From the NCBI GenBank assembly GCA_038231955.1, contig JBBSIS010000017.1:1-26846 (forward strand): a stretch of 26,846 nt of DNA, given 5' to 3'. This DNA comes from CADCTB01 sp038231955. Lineage in GTDB: Bacteria; Actinomycetota; Acidimicrobiia; Acidimicrobiales; AC-14. Under the pieces are notes generated by a model that saw only the letters and a list, made by a program, of their open reading frames with translations, was not told the DNA's origin and searched no databases. Both the position numbers and the translations under genes were made by a program. The stretch's first letter is position 1, and the number at the start of each line of letters is the position of its first letter. Below are positions 6,928 through 14,395 of this stretch, in pieces.

Positions 6928-7308
6928 ATGACCGCGCGCCGGGGGATGGGCGAGCTGGAATCCGAGGTGATGCGTCAGCTTTGGGCAGCGGGCCACCCGC
7001 TGACGCCCTCGGAGGTCCGCGACGCTCTTGCTAGGGACGCCCTCGCCGGGGAACTCGCCTACACCACGGTGATGACCATCCTCGGCCGCCTCTGGGGGAA
7101 GGGCCTGGCTCAACGGGAGCGCCGAGGGCGCGCCTATGCCTACTGGCCCAGCTTGTCCGAGGAGGAGCTGACCGCCCAGCGCATGCGCAGCGCCCTCGAC
7201 CGCGCCGGCGACCGGGAGAAGACCCTGGCGCGTTTCGTCGACTCCCTGTCCTCCAAGGACGCGCGCTCTCTGCGGCGGATCCTGGGACGTCTGAGCAGCG
7301 ACAGATGA
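6928..7308 (+). CDS. BlaI/MecI/CopY-family transcriptional repressor
   Basis: The 126-residue protein has the BlaI/MecI winged-helix pattern: MGELESEVMRQLWAAG at the N terminus, LTPSEVRDAL, then AYTTVMTILGRLWGKGLAQRE (recognition helix and wing). The C-terminal helical part (residues about 75-126) would dimerise. In beta-lactam systems such repressors are cleaved after a membrane M56 protease senses the drug; actinobacterial relatives control other loci too. The ATG follows a G-run (6917-6923) that can serve as a ribosome site. The stop overlaps the M56 gene by 4 nt (ATGA), so repressor and protease are one operon. No TACAnnTGTA-type operator was found upstream. Confidence 0.9.
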   Translation: MTARRGMGELESEVMRQLWAAGHPLTPSEVRDALARDALAGELAYTTVMTILGRLWGKGLAQRERRGRAYAYWPSLSEEELTAQRMRSALDRAGDREKTLARFVDSLSSKDARSLRRILGRLSSDR

Positions 7309-8198
7309 TCCCCGGCCTCGTGCTGCCTGCGCTCGGAGCACTCGCCGTCGGCGTCCCCGCCGCCGGATCGCACCGTCGCCTGCACCCTAGCGTGGGGACC
7401 CGGGCGCTGGCCTTGGCCACCGCCTCCCTCGCCCTCGGGGTGACCGCAGCGGTTGCCACCGTGGCGGTGGGCTTCGCCTCCTCTGTGCCCTGGATCGCCG
7501 AGCATTTCACCTGGTGCCGGAGCATCGCCCGCTCCCATGACGAGGTACCGGCGTGGCTGGGGGTACCTGCGATCGCCGCGTTGGTGGCGATGGCGGTCGG
7601 CGGGGGTCGCGCCTACCGGCGGGTTCGCGGCCGCCTCTGGCAGCCGTCGGCGCCGGGCGGGTTGAAGCTCACCGACGACGATCGCCCCGACGCCTACGCG
7701 GTCGGGGGGCGGCCCGGGCACATCGTCATCTCCGCAGGCATGCTCGCGCTGCTCGACGCATCCGAACGTCGGGTGCTGATCGCGCATGAGCGGTCCCATC
7801 TCTGGCATCGCCATCACCGCTACATCACCCTCGCCGTGGTCGCATCCGGTGCGGTACCCGTCTTGGGCTTCGTCACCCGTCGGCTCCGCCTCGCCGTGGA
7901 GCGGTGGGCGGATGAGGACGCAGCCCGCGAGGTCGGAGATCGCACGCTGGTGGCCCGCACCATCATCCGCGCCGCCCTGGCGACCTCGGACTACGACGGC
8001 CGCCTCGGTGTGCTCGGACTCGGCCTCCTCGGGGTGCCGGCCCGGGTCGACGCTCTCCTCATGCCGGCCCCGGCCCCGCCGCTCGCCCCGATCACCGCGG
8101 CGATGATCGCCCCCTTGGCCGTTCTCGCGGTGATCACCGGGACGACCCTGCAGGTCCACCATCTCCTTGCTTTCGCCAGCCACGTCTGCGGGTTGTAG
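7305..8198 (+). CDS. M56-family (BlaR1-like) membrane zinc metallopeptidase
   Basis: This 297-residue polytopic protein has hydrophobic segments near residues 5-20, 33-60, 83-100, 172-190 and 262-285. The zinc motif HExxH is HERSH at 161-165, and the third ligand region ERWADEDAA lies about 40 residues later, as in M56/M48 peptidases. It lacks the penicillin-binding sensor domain of BlaR1, so the signal it responds to cannot be told. Its partner is the BlaI-type repressor directly upstream, whose removal or cleavage it may trigger. The ATG overlaps the repressor stop. The gene converges with ccdA across a 29-bp gap holding only an 8-bp palindrome (GCAGCTGC). Confidence 0.88.
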   Translation: MIPGLVLPALGALAVGVPAAGSHRRLHPSVGTRALALATASLALGVTAAVATVAVGFASSVPWIAEHFTWCRSIARSHDEVPAWLGVPAIAALVAMAVGGGRAYRRVRGRLWQPSAPGGLKLTDDDRPDAYAVGGRPGHIVISAGMLALLDASERRVLIAHERSHLWHRHHRYITLAVVASGAVPVLGFVTRRLRLAVERWADEDAAREVGDRTLVARTIIRAALATSDYDGRLGVLGLGLLGVPARVDALLMPAPAPPLAPITAAMIAPLAVLAVITGTTLQVHHLLAFASHVCGL

Positions 8199-8227
8199 CT
8201 CCTTCGCTCAGTCGGCAGCTGCACGTC

Positions 8228-8956
8228 TCAGATCGGCGGCCAGCCGTATCTGGCGAAGCTGCGCTGGAGCGGCACGAAGAAGCTCTGCCAGGCCCCGGAG
8301 ACGAACAGGGCGCCCACGCCGACGAGGACGGCCCCTCCGACGATCTCCACCGCACGACCGTGCCGGCGTAGCCAGGCGAGAGAGCCCCGGGCGCGTTGGA
8401 AGCCCAGGCCGAGGGCGACGAAGGGCACACCGAGGCCAAGCGAATACAACACCAGTAGCACCGCTCCCCAGGCGGCCGTGCCCGTGGCCGCCGCCGCGGT
8501 GAGGATGGTGGCCAGTATGGGGCCGATGCAGGGGGTCCACCCGAAGGCGAAGGCGGTACCCATCAGGAACGCCCCACGCGGGCCGCTCCGGACGCGGGCA
8601 AGGTCGAAGCGCTTCTCGCGCCCGAGCATCGGGATGCGCAGCAGGCCCATCATGGCGAAGCCCATCACCATGATCCCCGCCCCGCTCACCTGGACGATGA
8701 GCGGCAGCCGGCGCAGCAGCGCCGAGCCCACAAGGGCGAGGGAGACGCCAAGCAGGCTGAATACAAGGGTGAAGCCGGCCACGAACAACAGCGATGCCCG
8801 TAGAGTCACCGCCCGCGCCTCGCTGCGGCCCAGTTCGGACACGGGCAGGGCCGACACGTAGGACAGATAGCCGGGGATCAACGGGAGGCAGCAGGGCGAG
8901 CTGAACGACAGCACCCCGGCGGCGACGGCCAAGAGGGGCAGGAGAAGAGTCCTCAT
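8228..8956 (-). CDS. ccdA: CcdA-type cytochrome c biogenesis/thiol-disulfide transmembrane protein
   Basis: The 242-residue protein has six predicted membrane helices and carries reducing power from cytoplasmic thioredoxin to extracytoplasmic thiol proteins. The two conserved cysteine regions are SPCCLPLIPGYLS (Cys22/Cys23) in the first helix and WTPCIGP (Cys143) in the fourth. Usually a single Cys stands in the first motif, so the CC pair is slightly unusual. ATG 8956 begins the hydrophobic first helix directly; the frame is open upstream, and a GTG ten codons earlier is an alternative. No clear ribosome site is seen. It is divergent from a TlpA-like lipoprotein thioredoxin, its natural acceptor. 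Confidence 0.9.
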   Translation of the reverse strand: MRTLLLPLLAVAAGVLSFSSPCCLPLIPGYLSYVSALPVSELGRSEARAVTLRASLLFVAGFTLVFSLLGVSLALVGSALLRRLPLIVQVSGAGIMVMGFAMMGLLRIPMLGREKRFDLARVRSGPRGAFLMGTAFAFGWTPCIGPILATILTAAAATGTAAWGAVLLVLYSLGLGVPFVALGLGFQRARGSLAWLRRHGRAVEIVGGAVLVGVGALFVSGAWQSFFVPLQRSFARYGWPPI

Positions 8957-9025
8957 GGGCCGGGCGGTGCCACCGCCGGTGCCCACGGAGTAGCCGGCGC
9001 GCCGAACATCCACCGGAGATGCTAC

Positions 9026-9031
9026 TACGCT
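9026..9031 (+). promoter_or_regulatory. -10 box of a leaderless tlpA-like transcript
   Basis: TACGCT matches TAnnnT and lies 5 nt before an in-frame GTG (9037). No ribosome site precedes that GTG. The spacing is the same as at several other start codons in this window, which supports GTG 9037 as the start. No good -35 box is evident. Confidence 0.45.
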
Positions 9032-9036
9032 CTGTC

Positions 9037-9612
9037 GTGAGCATGGGGAGCGGAACGGGTAGGCGCTGGCGAGTACGGCTCCGGAGAACCGCGCATCGGC
9101 GGAGGCTGGCGGCGTCGATGGGCGCGCTGGGGCTGGCGCTGGCTTCGTGCGCGGGATCAGGGGGGGCACTGGGCTTCGTCGCTACGGGGGCGCCCCTGGC
9201 CCTTCCGCCGTCGGGATCGCTCAGCCCGGTGTCGGGCGCGGACTTCGAGGGGATGCTGGTCGGACTGAGGGGCAGGCCGGTCGTCGTCAACGTATGGGCA
9301 TCCTGGTGCGGGCCTTGTCGGGTGGAGGCCCCTCTGCTCCAGAAGGCCAGCCAGCGCTACGGGGACAGCGTGGCCTTCGTGGGGGTGGACGCGCGGGACA
9401 ACGAAGGCGACGCTCGCGACTTCCTGCGCCGCTACGCCATCATCTATCCGAACCTCGTCGACGCCGACAACGATATCGTCGGCCTCCTGGGCCTGCGCGG
9501 CTACCCGAGCACCTACATCTTCGACCGCAACGGGCGTATGGGGGCCAGCGTCATCGGCGGCATCTCCGAACAGGCGCTGGCCGCCCGCATCGAGCAGGCG
9601 CTTCGGAAATGA
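9037..9612 (+). CDS. TlpA/ResA-like thioredoxin lipoprotein
   Basis: The 191-residue product has a basic N-terminal region, a hydrophobic segment and a lipobox LALASC (lipidated Cys at about 38). A thioredoxin-fold domain follows, with the active site WCGPC (residues 90-94) preceded by VVVNVWAS, then GVDARDNEGDARDF, the cis-Pro region RGYPSTYIFDRNG and a C-terminal helix. It should be anchored outside the membrane and reduce disulfides, for example in apocytochrome c or copper-binding proteins, using electrons from CcdA encoded divergently. GTG 9037 is favoured by the TACGCT box; ATG 9019 and ATG 9043 are alternatives. Its stop overlaps the next gene (ATGA). Confidence 0.88.
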   Translation: MSMGSGTGRRWRVRLRRTAHRRRLAASMGALGLALASCAGSGGALGFVATGAPLALPPSGSLSPVSGADFEGMLVGLRGRPVVVNVWASWCGPCRVEAPLLQKASQRYGDSVAFVGVDARDNEGDARDFLRRYAIIYPNLVDADNDIVGLLGLRGYPSTYIFDRNGRMGASVIGGISEQALAARIEQALRK

Positions 9613-10442
9613 TCGACCGCGGCCTGCTGGCCACTGTTGCCATCATCGTGGGGGTGATCACCCTCCTCGATCGCCGTCTACGCCGGCGCGGCGAAGCGAA
9701 GGAGCCGATTCTGGCGATGGCATCCGGCCCCCTGATGGCCGGCCTGGCCGCCGCCCGTCTCGCTGCGGTGGCCCTGGATGACCCGGCCACCCTCAGCAGG
9801 CCCTTCGACCTCCTGCTCATCCGGGGAGGCATGGAGTACTGGGCGGGGATCGCCGGAGCTGCCGCGATGGTGTGGTTCGCGTGCCGGCGCGAGCAGACGA
9901 GCGCGTGGCAGCGACTCGCCGACCTGGCACCCTTCGCGCTCTGGGCATATGCCGCCTTTGAGGCGACCTGCGTGGTGCGCGACGGCTGCTTCGGGCCGTC
10001 GTCGCCCGTGGGGCTCCGCCCCGGCGGTCTGGGGGAGCCGCAGCTTCCCACTGGTCTGCTTGTCGGGATGGCGGTGGCGGGCGTGGCCACCGTGCTATGG
10101 CGAGAGCTCCCCCGCCTGAGTGCGACCGTCGTCGTCGCCGCCGGTGTCGTCGCTGTAGCCGGAGCGCGCAGCGTGAGCGGGTTCGCACTGCCCAAGGTGA
10201 CGGCGGGGCTCACTCGTCCCCATCGGGAGTCGCTGGCGGTGCTGACGGCGGCGGCGCTCGTAGGTGCCGGGATGACCGCACGGCGGGCGTTCGGCGCCAC
10301 CCGCCCCCGGCATTCGACTTCGCACGGCCCTGGTCTCTTGGGTCTCGACGATGGTGCGACGATCTCGGCGTCTGACGACGGCGCCAGTGCAGCGACCTTC
10401 CCCGATTCCTCGACTGAACGTCCGTGCTCCGACACATTGTAG
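9609..10442 (+). CDS. Lgt-like polytopic membrane protein
   Basis: The 277-residue protein has about six or seven hydrophobic segments. The stretch FDLLLIRGGMEYWAGIAG, about 60 residues, then a segment ending VVRDGCFGPSS parallels prolipoprotein diacylglyceryl transferase, where a GG-x-x-(Y/F)-x-G-G loop precedes the GR-x-GC-F-x-x-G block. The key Arg/Glu pattern of Lgt is not clearly kept, so catalysis is uncertain. It is translationally coupled (ATGA) to a TlpA-like lipoprotein, hinting at a role in its lipidation or in the same thiol pathway. The last 40 residues after the final helix (from about HSTSHGPG) are hydrophilic and low in similarity to anything recognised, and may be a replaced C terminus, since degraded DNA follows. 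Confidence 0.65.
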   Translation: MIDRGLLATVAIIVGVITLLDRRLRRRGEAKEPILAMASGPLMAGLAAARLAAVALDDPATLSRPFDLLLIRGGMEYWAGIAGAAAMVWFACRREQTSAWQRLADLAPFALWAYAAFEATCVVRDGCFGPSSPVGLRPGGLGEPQLPTGLLVGMAVAGVATVLWRELPRLSATVVVAAGVVAVAGARSVSGFALPKVTAGLTRPHRESLAVLTAAALVGAGMTARRAFGATRPRHSTSHGPGLLGLDDGATISASDDGASAATFPDSSTERPCSDTL

Positions 10443-10485
10443 TTTGTAGGACGTGGGAGCCGGAGCCGGAGCCGGGAGGGCAGGT

Positions 10486-10587
10486 TCAGGGCGGGGGTAG
10501 CGACAGGGCTGTACTCCGAAACCTGTTGAAGCACCATGGCGGAGTGACGCTTGGACACGGCGACTCCTTGGAACTTGGGGTCATCAT
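10486..10587 (-). CDS. Possible small ORF with a strong ribosome-binding site
   Basis: On the minus strand AAGGAGGT (complement of 10591-10598), a full anti-16S match and rare here, is followed 3 nt later by ATG ATG (10587) and a 33-codon frame ending at 10486 (MMTPSSKESPCPSV...). A second site AAGGAG (10569-10564) precedes GTG 10558 in another frame that runs on antisense to the Lgt-like gene. The peptides match nothing recognised. The surrounding 10443-10718 holds no other gene candidate. It may be a relic of a mobile element whose coding part is gone. Confidence 0.2.
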   Translation of the reverse strand: MMTPSSKESPCPSVTPPWCFNRFRSTALSLPPP

Positions 10588-10718
10588 CGGACCTCCTTGG
10601 CAGGCTGAAGGCCGGCGCTGCTGCGTCGAGCACCGGCCTCGGGATCGGCGCTGGCCGTAGATGAGGCAGGACCACGCCGGCGGCCACGTCGACGTGTTGG
10701 TGGGCCCTGCCAACGGCG

Positions 10719-11335
10719 CTTCCCGCTGACCTCGCTGCCGTCCTCAACACCTATGTTGCCGACGTTTCCCGCCCCGGCGGGCCGCTCAACGCCGACACCG
10801 TGAAGGGTCTACTGCTCGAGGGTCTGGCAGTTCCTGGTCTGGCTGGCCGGCGCCGCGATCGACGGCGAACTACTCACCGACGCTGCGGCTCGGGACTGGG
10901 CCGTGCGCGACTACCGCCCCCACTTGCTGACCGTGGCCCGGCGCAAGCCGTCCCCCGTCAACGCCCACCTCACCGCGGTCGACGACTTCTACCGGCGGCG
11001 GGGACTCTGACCGGCCAACGCACGACGGGAAGGCCTCTCCAATGCCGCCCCGGGGCCCTGGACAAACGGGCCCAGCATCGCTGGCTCCGAGCGGTCGAGC
11101 AGGCGTCGCCGCGTGACTGGGCACTGGCGCTGGCCGGCTTCTACGCCGGACTGCGGATCGGCGAGGCCGTCGCCCTCGACCCGGGCGACCTTCGCATGTC
11201 AGCGCGGAAGGGCCATCTGGTGGTCCGCTACGGCAAGGGCGGCCGGTACCGGGAGGCCTGCCCGACCCGTAAGCGTTGGTTCTCACGCCAATACTGGCGC
11301 TACCCGAGGAGGTTTGATTCGCCAAGGAGTGGCTG
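10719..11335 (+). pseudogene. Broken tyrosine recombinase (XerC/D-like integrase)
   Basis: Integrase sequence is spread over shifted frames. First comes LPADLAAVLNTYVADVSR with GPLNADTVKG, then a shift to VWQFLVWLAGAAIDGE, DWAVRDYRPHLLTVARR and VNAHLTAVDDFYRRRGL (the N-terminal core-binding domain). A TGA stop at 11008-11010 follows, then a further shift to LDKRAQHRWLRAVEQ, AGLRIGEAVALDPGDL (catalytic Arg region) and VVRYGKGGRYRE (catalytic Lys region). The HxxR and Tyr blocks are missing; after about 11280 only weak traces remain (LALPEEV, EWLRRR). No terminal repeats or attachment site were found. The rest, 11336-11506, shows nothing recognisable before the inositol monophosphatase stop. 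Confidence 0.8.
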
Positions 11336-11506
11336 CGCCGTCGCATGGCTGTGGGTGCCACCTACTCGCCCACCCAGGACCAGCCTGCGCTGACCACCGT
11401 TTTCGACCTCAATGTGGCCCGGGCTGCCTCGCCCTCGTTCGACAAGTGCCATCGGGAGGTGGACCCGTCTTCTCGGGGGCGGGGGCAAAGCCGATCGTCC
11501 GTAGTC

Positions 11507-12343
11507 CTATTCCGGGTGCAGGTCGATGGCGGCGCCGTGGCGGACCAGCAACGCGATCAGGTCATCGGCCACACCGGGGGCGGCGACCACCACTGAGTCG
11601 TGCACCGGCGCTCCGCCGTCCAGGCCGGCGGCCCGGGCGCCGGCCTCGGTGGCGACGAGCAGCCCGGCGGCCACGTCCCACGGCTGCCCACCCGCCTCGA
11701 AGTAGCCGTCGAGGCGCCCGCAGGCCACCCAGCACAGGTCGAGGGAGGCCACGCCGTTACGGCGGATGTCGCGCACCAGGGGCAAGATATGGGGGAGCAC
11801 GCCCGCCTGCAGGGCCCGCCGGCTGGCCAGGTACCCGAAACCGGTGCCGACGAGAGCCCGGCCCAGATCGCGCTCGACCGAGGTGGCGATGGGAGCGCCG
11901 TTCAGCCACGCCCCCCGGCCGCGTACGGCGGTGAACGTCTCGCCCAGGCCGGGGGCCGCCACCACGCCGACCTCGACCACCCCGTCGACCTCGACGCCGA
12001 TCGAGATGGCCCAGGTGGGGTGGCGGTACAGGTAGTTCGTCGTGCCGTCGAGGGGGTCGATGATCCAGCGGACGCCGCTCGTGCCGTCCCGCGTGCCGCC
12101 CTCCTCACCCAGGATGGCATCGTCGGGGCGCGTGGCGAGGATGCCCTCCACGATGAGCGCCTCCGAGGCCCGGTCCATCTCGCTCACCATGTCGGTGCCG
12201 CTGGTCTTGGTGGTCACGTCGACGCGATCGCCCTGGGCGCCGGCCAGCAGCAGGTCGCCGGCGGAGCGGGCCACATGCTGGGCCAGGTCGAGCAGGGCAT
12301 CGACGTCGGGCGGGGCCGCGGCCGTTGCGTCGGAGGCGGTCAA
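11507..12343 (-). CDS. Inositol monophosphatase family protein
   Basis: This 278-residue Mg-dependent phosphatase should remove phosphate from inositol-1-phosphate or related sugar phosphates (histidinol phosphate is also possible in this family). Visible motifs are the metal-binding Glu in ILGEEGG (residues 78-83), the signature WIIDPLDGTTNYLY (93-106, with Asp96 and Asp99) and the late GQPWDVAAG that supplies the third Asp. In actinobacteria inositol is needed for mycothiol and phosphatidylinositol, and the divergent neighbour is a MshB-like deacetylase. The start is unusual: the only upstream in-frame initiator is TTG 12343, with no ribosome site but with TACGAT eight nt upstream, which suggests a leaderless TTG start. 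Confidence 0.9.
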   Translation of the reverse strand: MTASDATAAAPPDVDALLDLAQHVARSAGDLLLAGAQGDRVDVTTKTSGTDMVSEMDRASEALIVEGILATRPDDAILGEEGGTRDGTSGVRWIIDPLDGTTNYLYRHPTWAISIGVEVDGVVEVGVVAAPGLGETFTAVRGRGAWLNGAPIATSVERDLGRALVGTGFGYLASRRALQAGVLPHILPLVRDIRRNGVASLDLCWVACGRLDGYFEAGGQPWDVAAGLLVATEAGARAAGLDGGAPVHDSVVVAAPGVADDLIALLVRHGAAIDLHPE

Positions 12344-12351
12344 GGTCTGCC

Positions 12352-12362
12352 ATCGTAAGGCT
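12352..12362. promoter_or_regulatory. Shared divergent -10 region of the IMPase and PIG-L genes
   Basis: On the minus strand TACGAT (12357-12352) lies 8 nt before the TTG start of the phosphatase. On the plus strand TAAGGCT (12356-12362), a weaker box, lies one base before GTG 12364. The two boxes share bases 12356-12357. The core ATCGTAAGGCT nearly repeats ATCGTAGGCT at 19540-19549, where another divergent pair begins. Confidence 0.4.
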
Positions 12363-12363
12363 C

Positions 12364-12402
12364 GTGAGCCCGCGCCCGCGCCAGATCGGTGCTGCGACCT
12401 GA
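12364..12402 (+). CDS. Possible 12-codon leader minigene of the PIG-L gene
   Basis: GTG 12364 opens a 12-codon frame (VSPRPRQIGAAT) whose TGA (12400-12402) overlaps the PIG-L ATG 12402 as TGATG. The PIG-L start has no ribosome site, so initiation on a leaderless minigene followed by re-initiation is plausible. A tiny frame of this kind can also occur by chance. Confidence 0.25.
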   Translation: MSPRPRQIGAAT

Positions 12403-13118
12403 TGGGTGCGCTGTACCGCGAGACGCCCGCCCGGGCCCTGGCTGTCTACGCCCACCCCGACGACCCGGAGATCTCCTGCGGGGCGACCCTGGCCCGGTGG
12501 GCGGCGGCGGGAAGCGAGGTGCACATCCTGGTCTGCACCCGGGGCGAGAAGGGTTCCAAGGACCCGACGGTCGACCCTACCGAACTGACCCTGCGGCGGG
12601 CGGGGGAGATGCAGGCGGCCGGGAAGCTGCTCGGCGTGGCCGGGCGGGACCAACTCGACGTCGCCGATGGCGATCTGGAGAACACCCCCGGGCTCCGGGA
12701 GCAGATCGTGACCGTGTTGCGGCGGGTCCGGCCCGACGTGGTCGTCTGCCCCGACCCGACAGCCGTCTTCTTCGGCGACACCTATTTCAACCACGCAGAC
12801 CATCGCAACACCGGCTGGGCCACCCTGGATGCCGTTTCCCCTTCGGCCGGCAACCCTCACTACTTCCCGTCCGCCGGTCCGGCCCATCAGGTGGGCGCCG
12901 TGCTGCTGTCGGCGACGCTGGAGCCAAACCTCTGGATCGATGTCGGCGCCACCCTGGAAACCAAGGTCGACGCCCTCCTGTGCCACGCCAGCCAGTTCGA
13001 CGGGTCGGGGGAGTGGTTCCGCGACGTGCTGCGGGGCCGGGCCGAGGCGGAGGCCGCGGCCAGCGACACCGACCTGCGCTACGCCGAGGGCTTTCGCCGC
13101 CTGACCTTGGGAGGATGA
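12402..13118 (+). CDS. PIG-L/LmbE family deacetylase (MshB-like)
   Basis: This 238-residue zinc-dependent N-deacetylase belongs to the family that removes acetyl groups from GlcNAc-type substrates, including MshB and Mca of mycothiol metabolism. The metal motif AHPDDPE (residues 17-23; His18, Asp21) and the third ligand in NHADHRNTG (His131/His134) are present, with the family signature GGTxARW-like GATLARWAAAGSEVH near 27-41. It is shorter than Mycobacterium MshB, so the exact substrate is open; LmbE-like deacetylases act on several glycolipids and antibiotics. It starts at ATG 12402, which overlaps the stop of a short upstream frame. It is divergent from an inositol phosphatase, which may point to inositol-thiol metabolism. 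A large inverted repeat follows its stop at once. Confidence 0.9.
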   Translation: MGALYRETPARALAVYAHPDDPEISCGATLARWAAAGSEVHILVCTRGEKGSKDPTVDPTELTLRRAGEMQAAGKLLGVAGRDQLDVADGDLENTPGLREQIVTVLRRVRPDVVVCPDPTAVFFGDTYFNHADHRNTGWATLDAVSPSAGNPHYFPSAGPAHQVGAVLLSATLEPNLWIDVGATLETKVDALLCHASQFDGSGEWFRDVLRGRAEAEAAASDTDLRYAEGFRRLTLGG

Positions 13119-13189
13119 CCCCGACCTGCGCCCTCCAATGGTCGGAGCGGCCGCCGCTACGATCATCGCCAAGTTGGAGGGCGTCGGGG
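13119..13189. terminator. Long inverted repeat after the PIG-L gene, overlapping the next promoter
   Basis: CGCCCTCCAA (13129-13138) pairs perfectly with TTGGAGGGCG (13174-13183), and outside it CCCCGA (13119-13124) pairs with TCGGGG (13184-13189), leaving CCTG bulged on the left. The 35-nt loop holds TACGAT (13158-13163), a candidate -10 box for the phosphatase gene. It begins one base after the PIG-L stop, so it probably ends that transcript while its right arm lies in the next leader. Confidence 0.5.
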
Positions 13190-13208
13190 TGGGGTGGCTG
13201 CGAGGACA

Positions 13209-14395
13209 ATGGCGGAGCTGACAACTTCCGTTCCGATGGCAAGAGCCACCTACGAACTCCTGCTCGTGGAGGACGACCGGGGCGACGCCTTCCTCGTCGA
13301 GGAGCTGCTGGCCGACGGCGGCGAGGCATTCCGCACGACCTGAGCCCGCAGCCTCGCCGACGCCAGGGCCCATCTGCCAGGTCCGGCCCAGTGCGTGCTC
13401 CTCGACCTCGGCCTGCCCGACGCCACCGGCCTGGACGGACTGCGCGAGATCCTGTGTCTCGCCCCCCACATCGCGGTGGTGGTCCTCACCGGCCTGGGTG
13501 ACGTGGGCCAGGGTGCGGCGGCCGTCGCCGCCGGCGCCCAGGACTATCTGGTCAAGGGGGAGGCCGACAGTGCCGTCCTGTCCCGTTCCATCCGGTACGC
13601 GGTCGAGCGCACGCGGGCCGAGGAGTCCTCCCGGCTCCTGCTCGAGGCCGACCTGCGGCGCGAGCACAACACCCGCCTGGAGCGGGGCCTGCTTCCCGAC
13701 CTTCTGATCGACGATCCGTCGCTGCGGGCGGCCACCCGCTACCGGCCCGGCGGGGGCCGCTCCCTGCTGGGAGGGGACTTCTACGACGCCGTCGAGCTGG
13801 CCGACGGCACCCTGCGACTGGTGATCGGCGACGTGTCCGGGCACGGTCCCGACGAGGCCGCCCTCGGCGTCAACCTGCGCATCGCCTGGCGGACCCTCGT
13901 GCTGGCCGGTCACCGGCCGGCCGAGGTGCTGTCGATCCTCGACCAGCTCCTGTGCCGCGAGCGACGGGACGACTTCACGTTCACCACCCTCGCCGACCTC
14001 TCACTCGCGCCCGACCGCCACTCGGTCTCCCTGCGCCTCGCCGGTCACCCCCGCCCCGCTCATGCTGGCCGACGGCGTCGGCGCTCTTCCGGGCGACCAC
14101 CGCGGCCCGCCGCTCGGCGTGGTCGCCGGCGCCGGCTGGCCTGGCCTCGACATCGGCCTGCCGGCGTCGTGGTCGCTGCTCCTCTACACCGACGGCCATC
14201 GAGGGCCTGGTCGGGCGGGAAGGAGAACGCCTCGGCATCGAGGGCCTGGCGACCTCGACCGCCGAGCTCGCCGTCAGCCGGTCGGGCCTGGCGCTCGTCG
14301 ATGCCGTACTGGCCCGGGCCGAGGAGCTAAACGGCGGCGCCCTCCTCGACGACGTCGCCCTCTTTCTCCTCACCCGCACGGCCGGCGCCGGGTGA
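13209..14395 (+). pseudogene. Disrupted response regulator-PP2C (SpoIIE/RsbU-type) phosphatase
   Basis: The intact form would be a receiver domain (LLLVEDDRGDAFLVEELL; phospho-Asp in VLLDLGLPDATG; Lys in YLVKGE) followed by a PP2C-type phosphatase (LLGGDFYDAVEL, VIGDVSGHGPDEAAL, YTDG, LLDDVALFLL). Such proteins dephosphorylate anti-anti-sigma factors in stress or sigma-factor partner switching. Three lesions break it. TGA 13341-13343 falls where Trp would suit (TT-x-ARSLADARA). An extra C in the run at 14048-14052 shifts the frame before LMLADGVGAL. An extra base at 14197 shifts it again before IEGLVGREGE. ATG 13209 is the likely start (GAGG just upstream). It overlaps the kinase GTG by 4 nt. 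Either real decay or sequence errors could explain this. Confidence 0.8.

Noticed and set aside
8957..8974. GTG frame of six codons overlapping the ccdA start as a third minigene chain
   Set aside because: It ends in an ATGA overlap, but there is no repeat, no convincing -10 box and the frame is short enough to be chance.
9147..9608. Upstream extension of the Lgt-like gene frame through the TlpA gene
   Set aside because: The thioredoxin motif WCGPC is in the other frame, and the ATGA overlap at 9609 gives a normal start.
13341..13343. TGA in the phosphatase gene read as selenocysteine
   Set aside because: No Sec-specific hairpin is evident, the receiver domain does not need Cys there, Trp fits better, and two further frameshifts follow in the same gene.
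12105..13913. Long minus-strand open frame across the PIG-L and phosphatase genes
   Set aside because: It covers two recognisable families on the other strand and has low-complexity Gly/Val/Gln-rich content typical of antisense frames in high-GC DNA.
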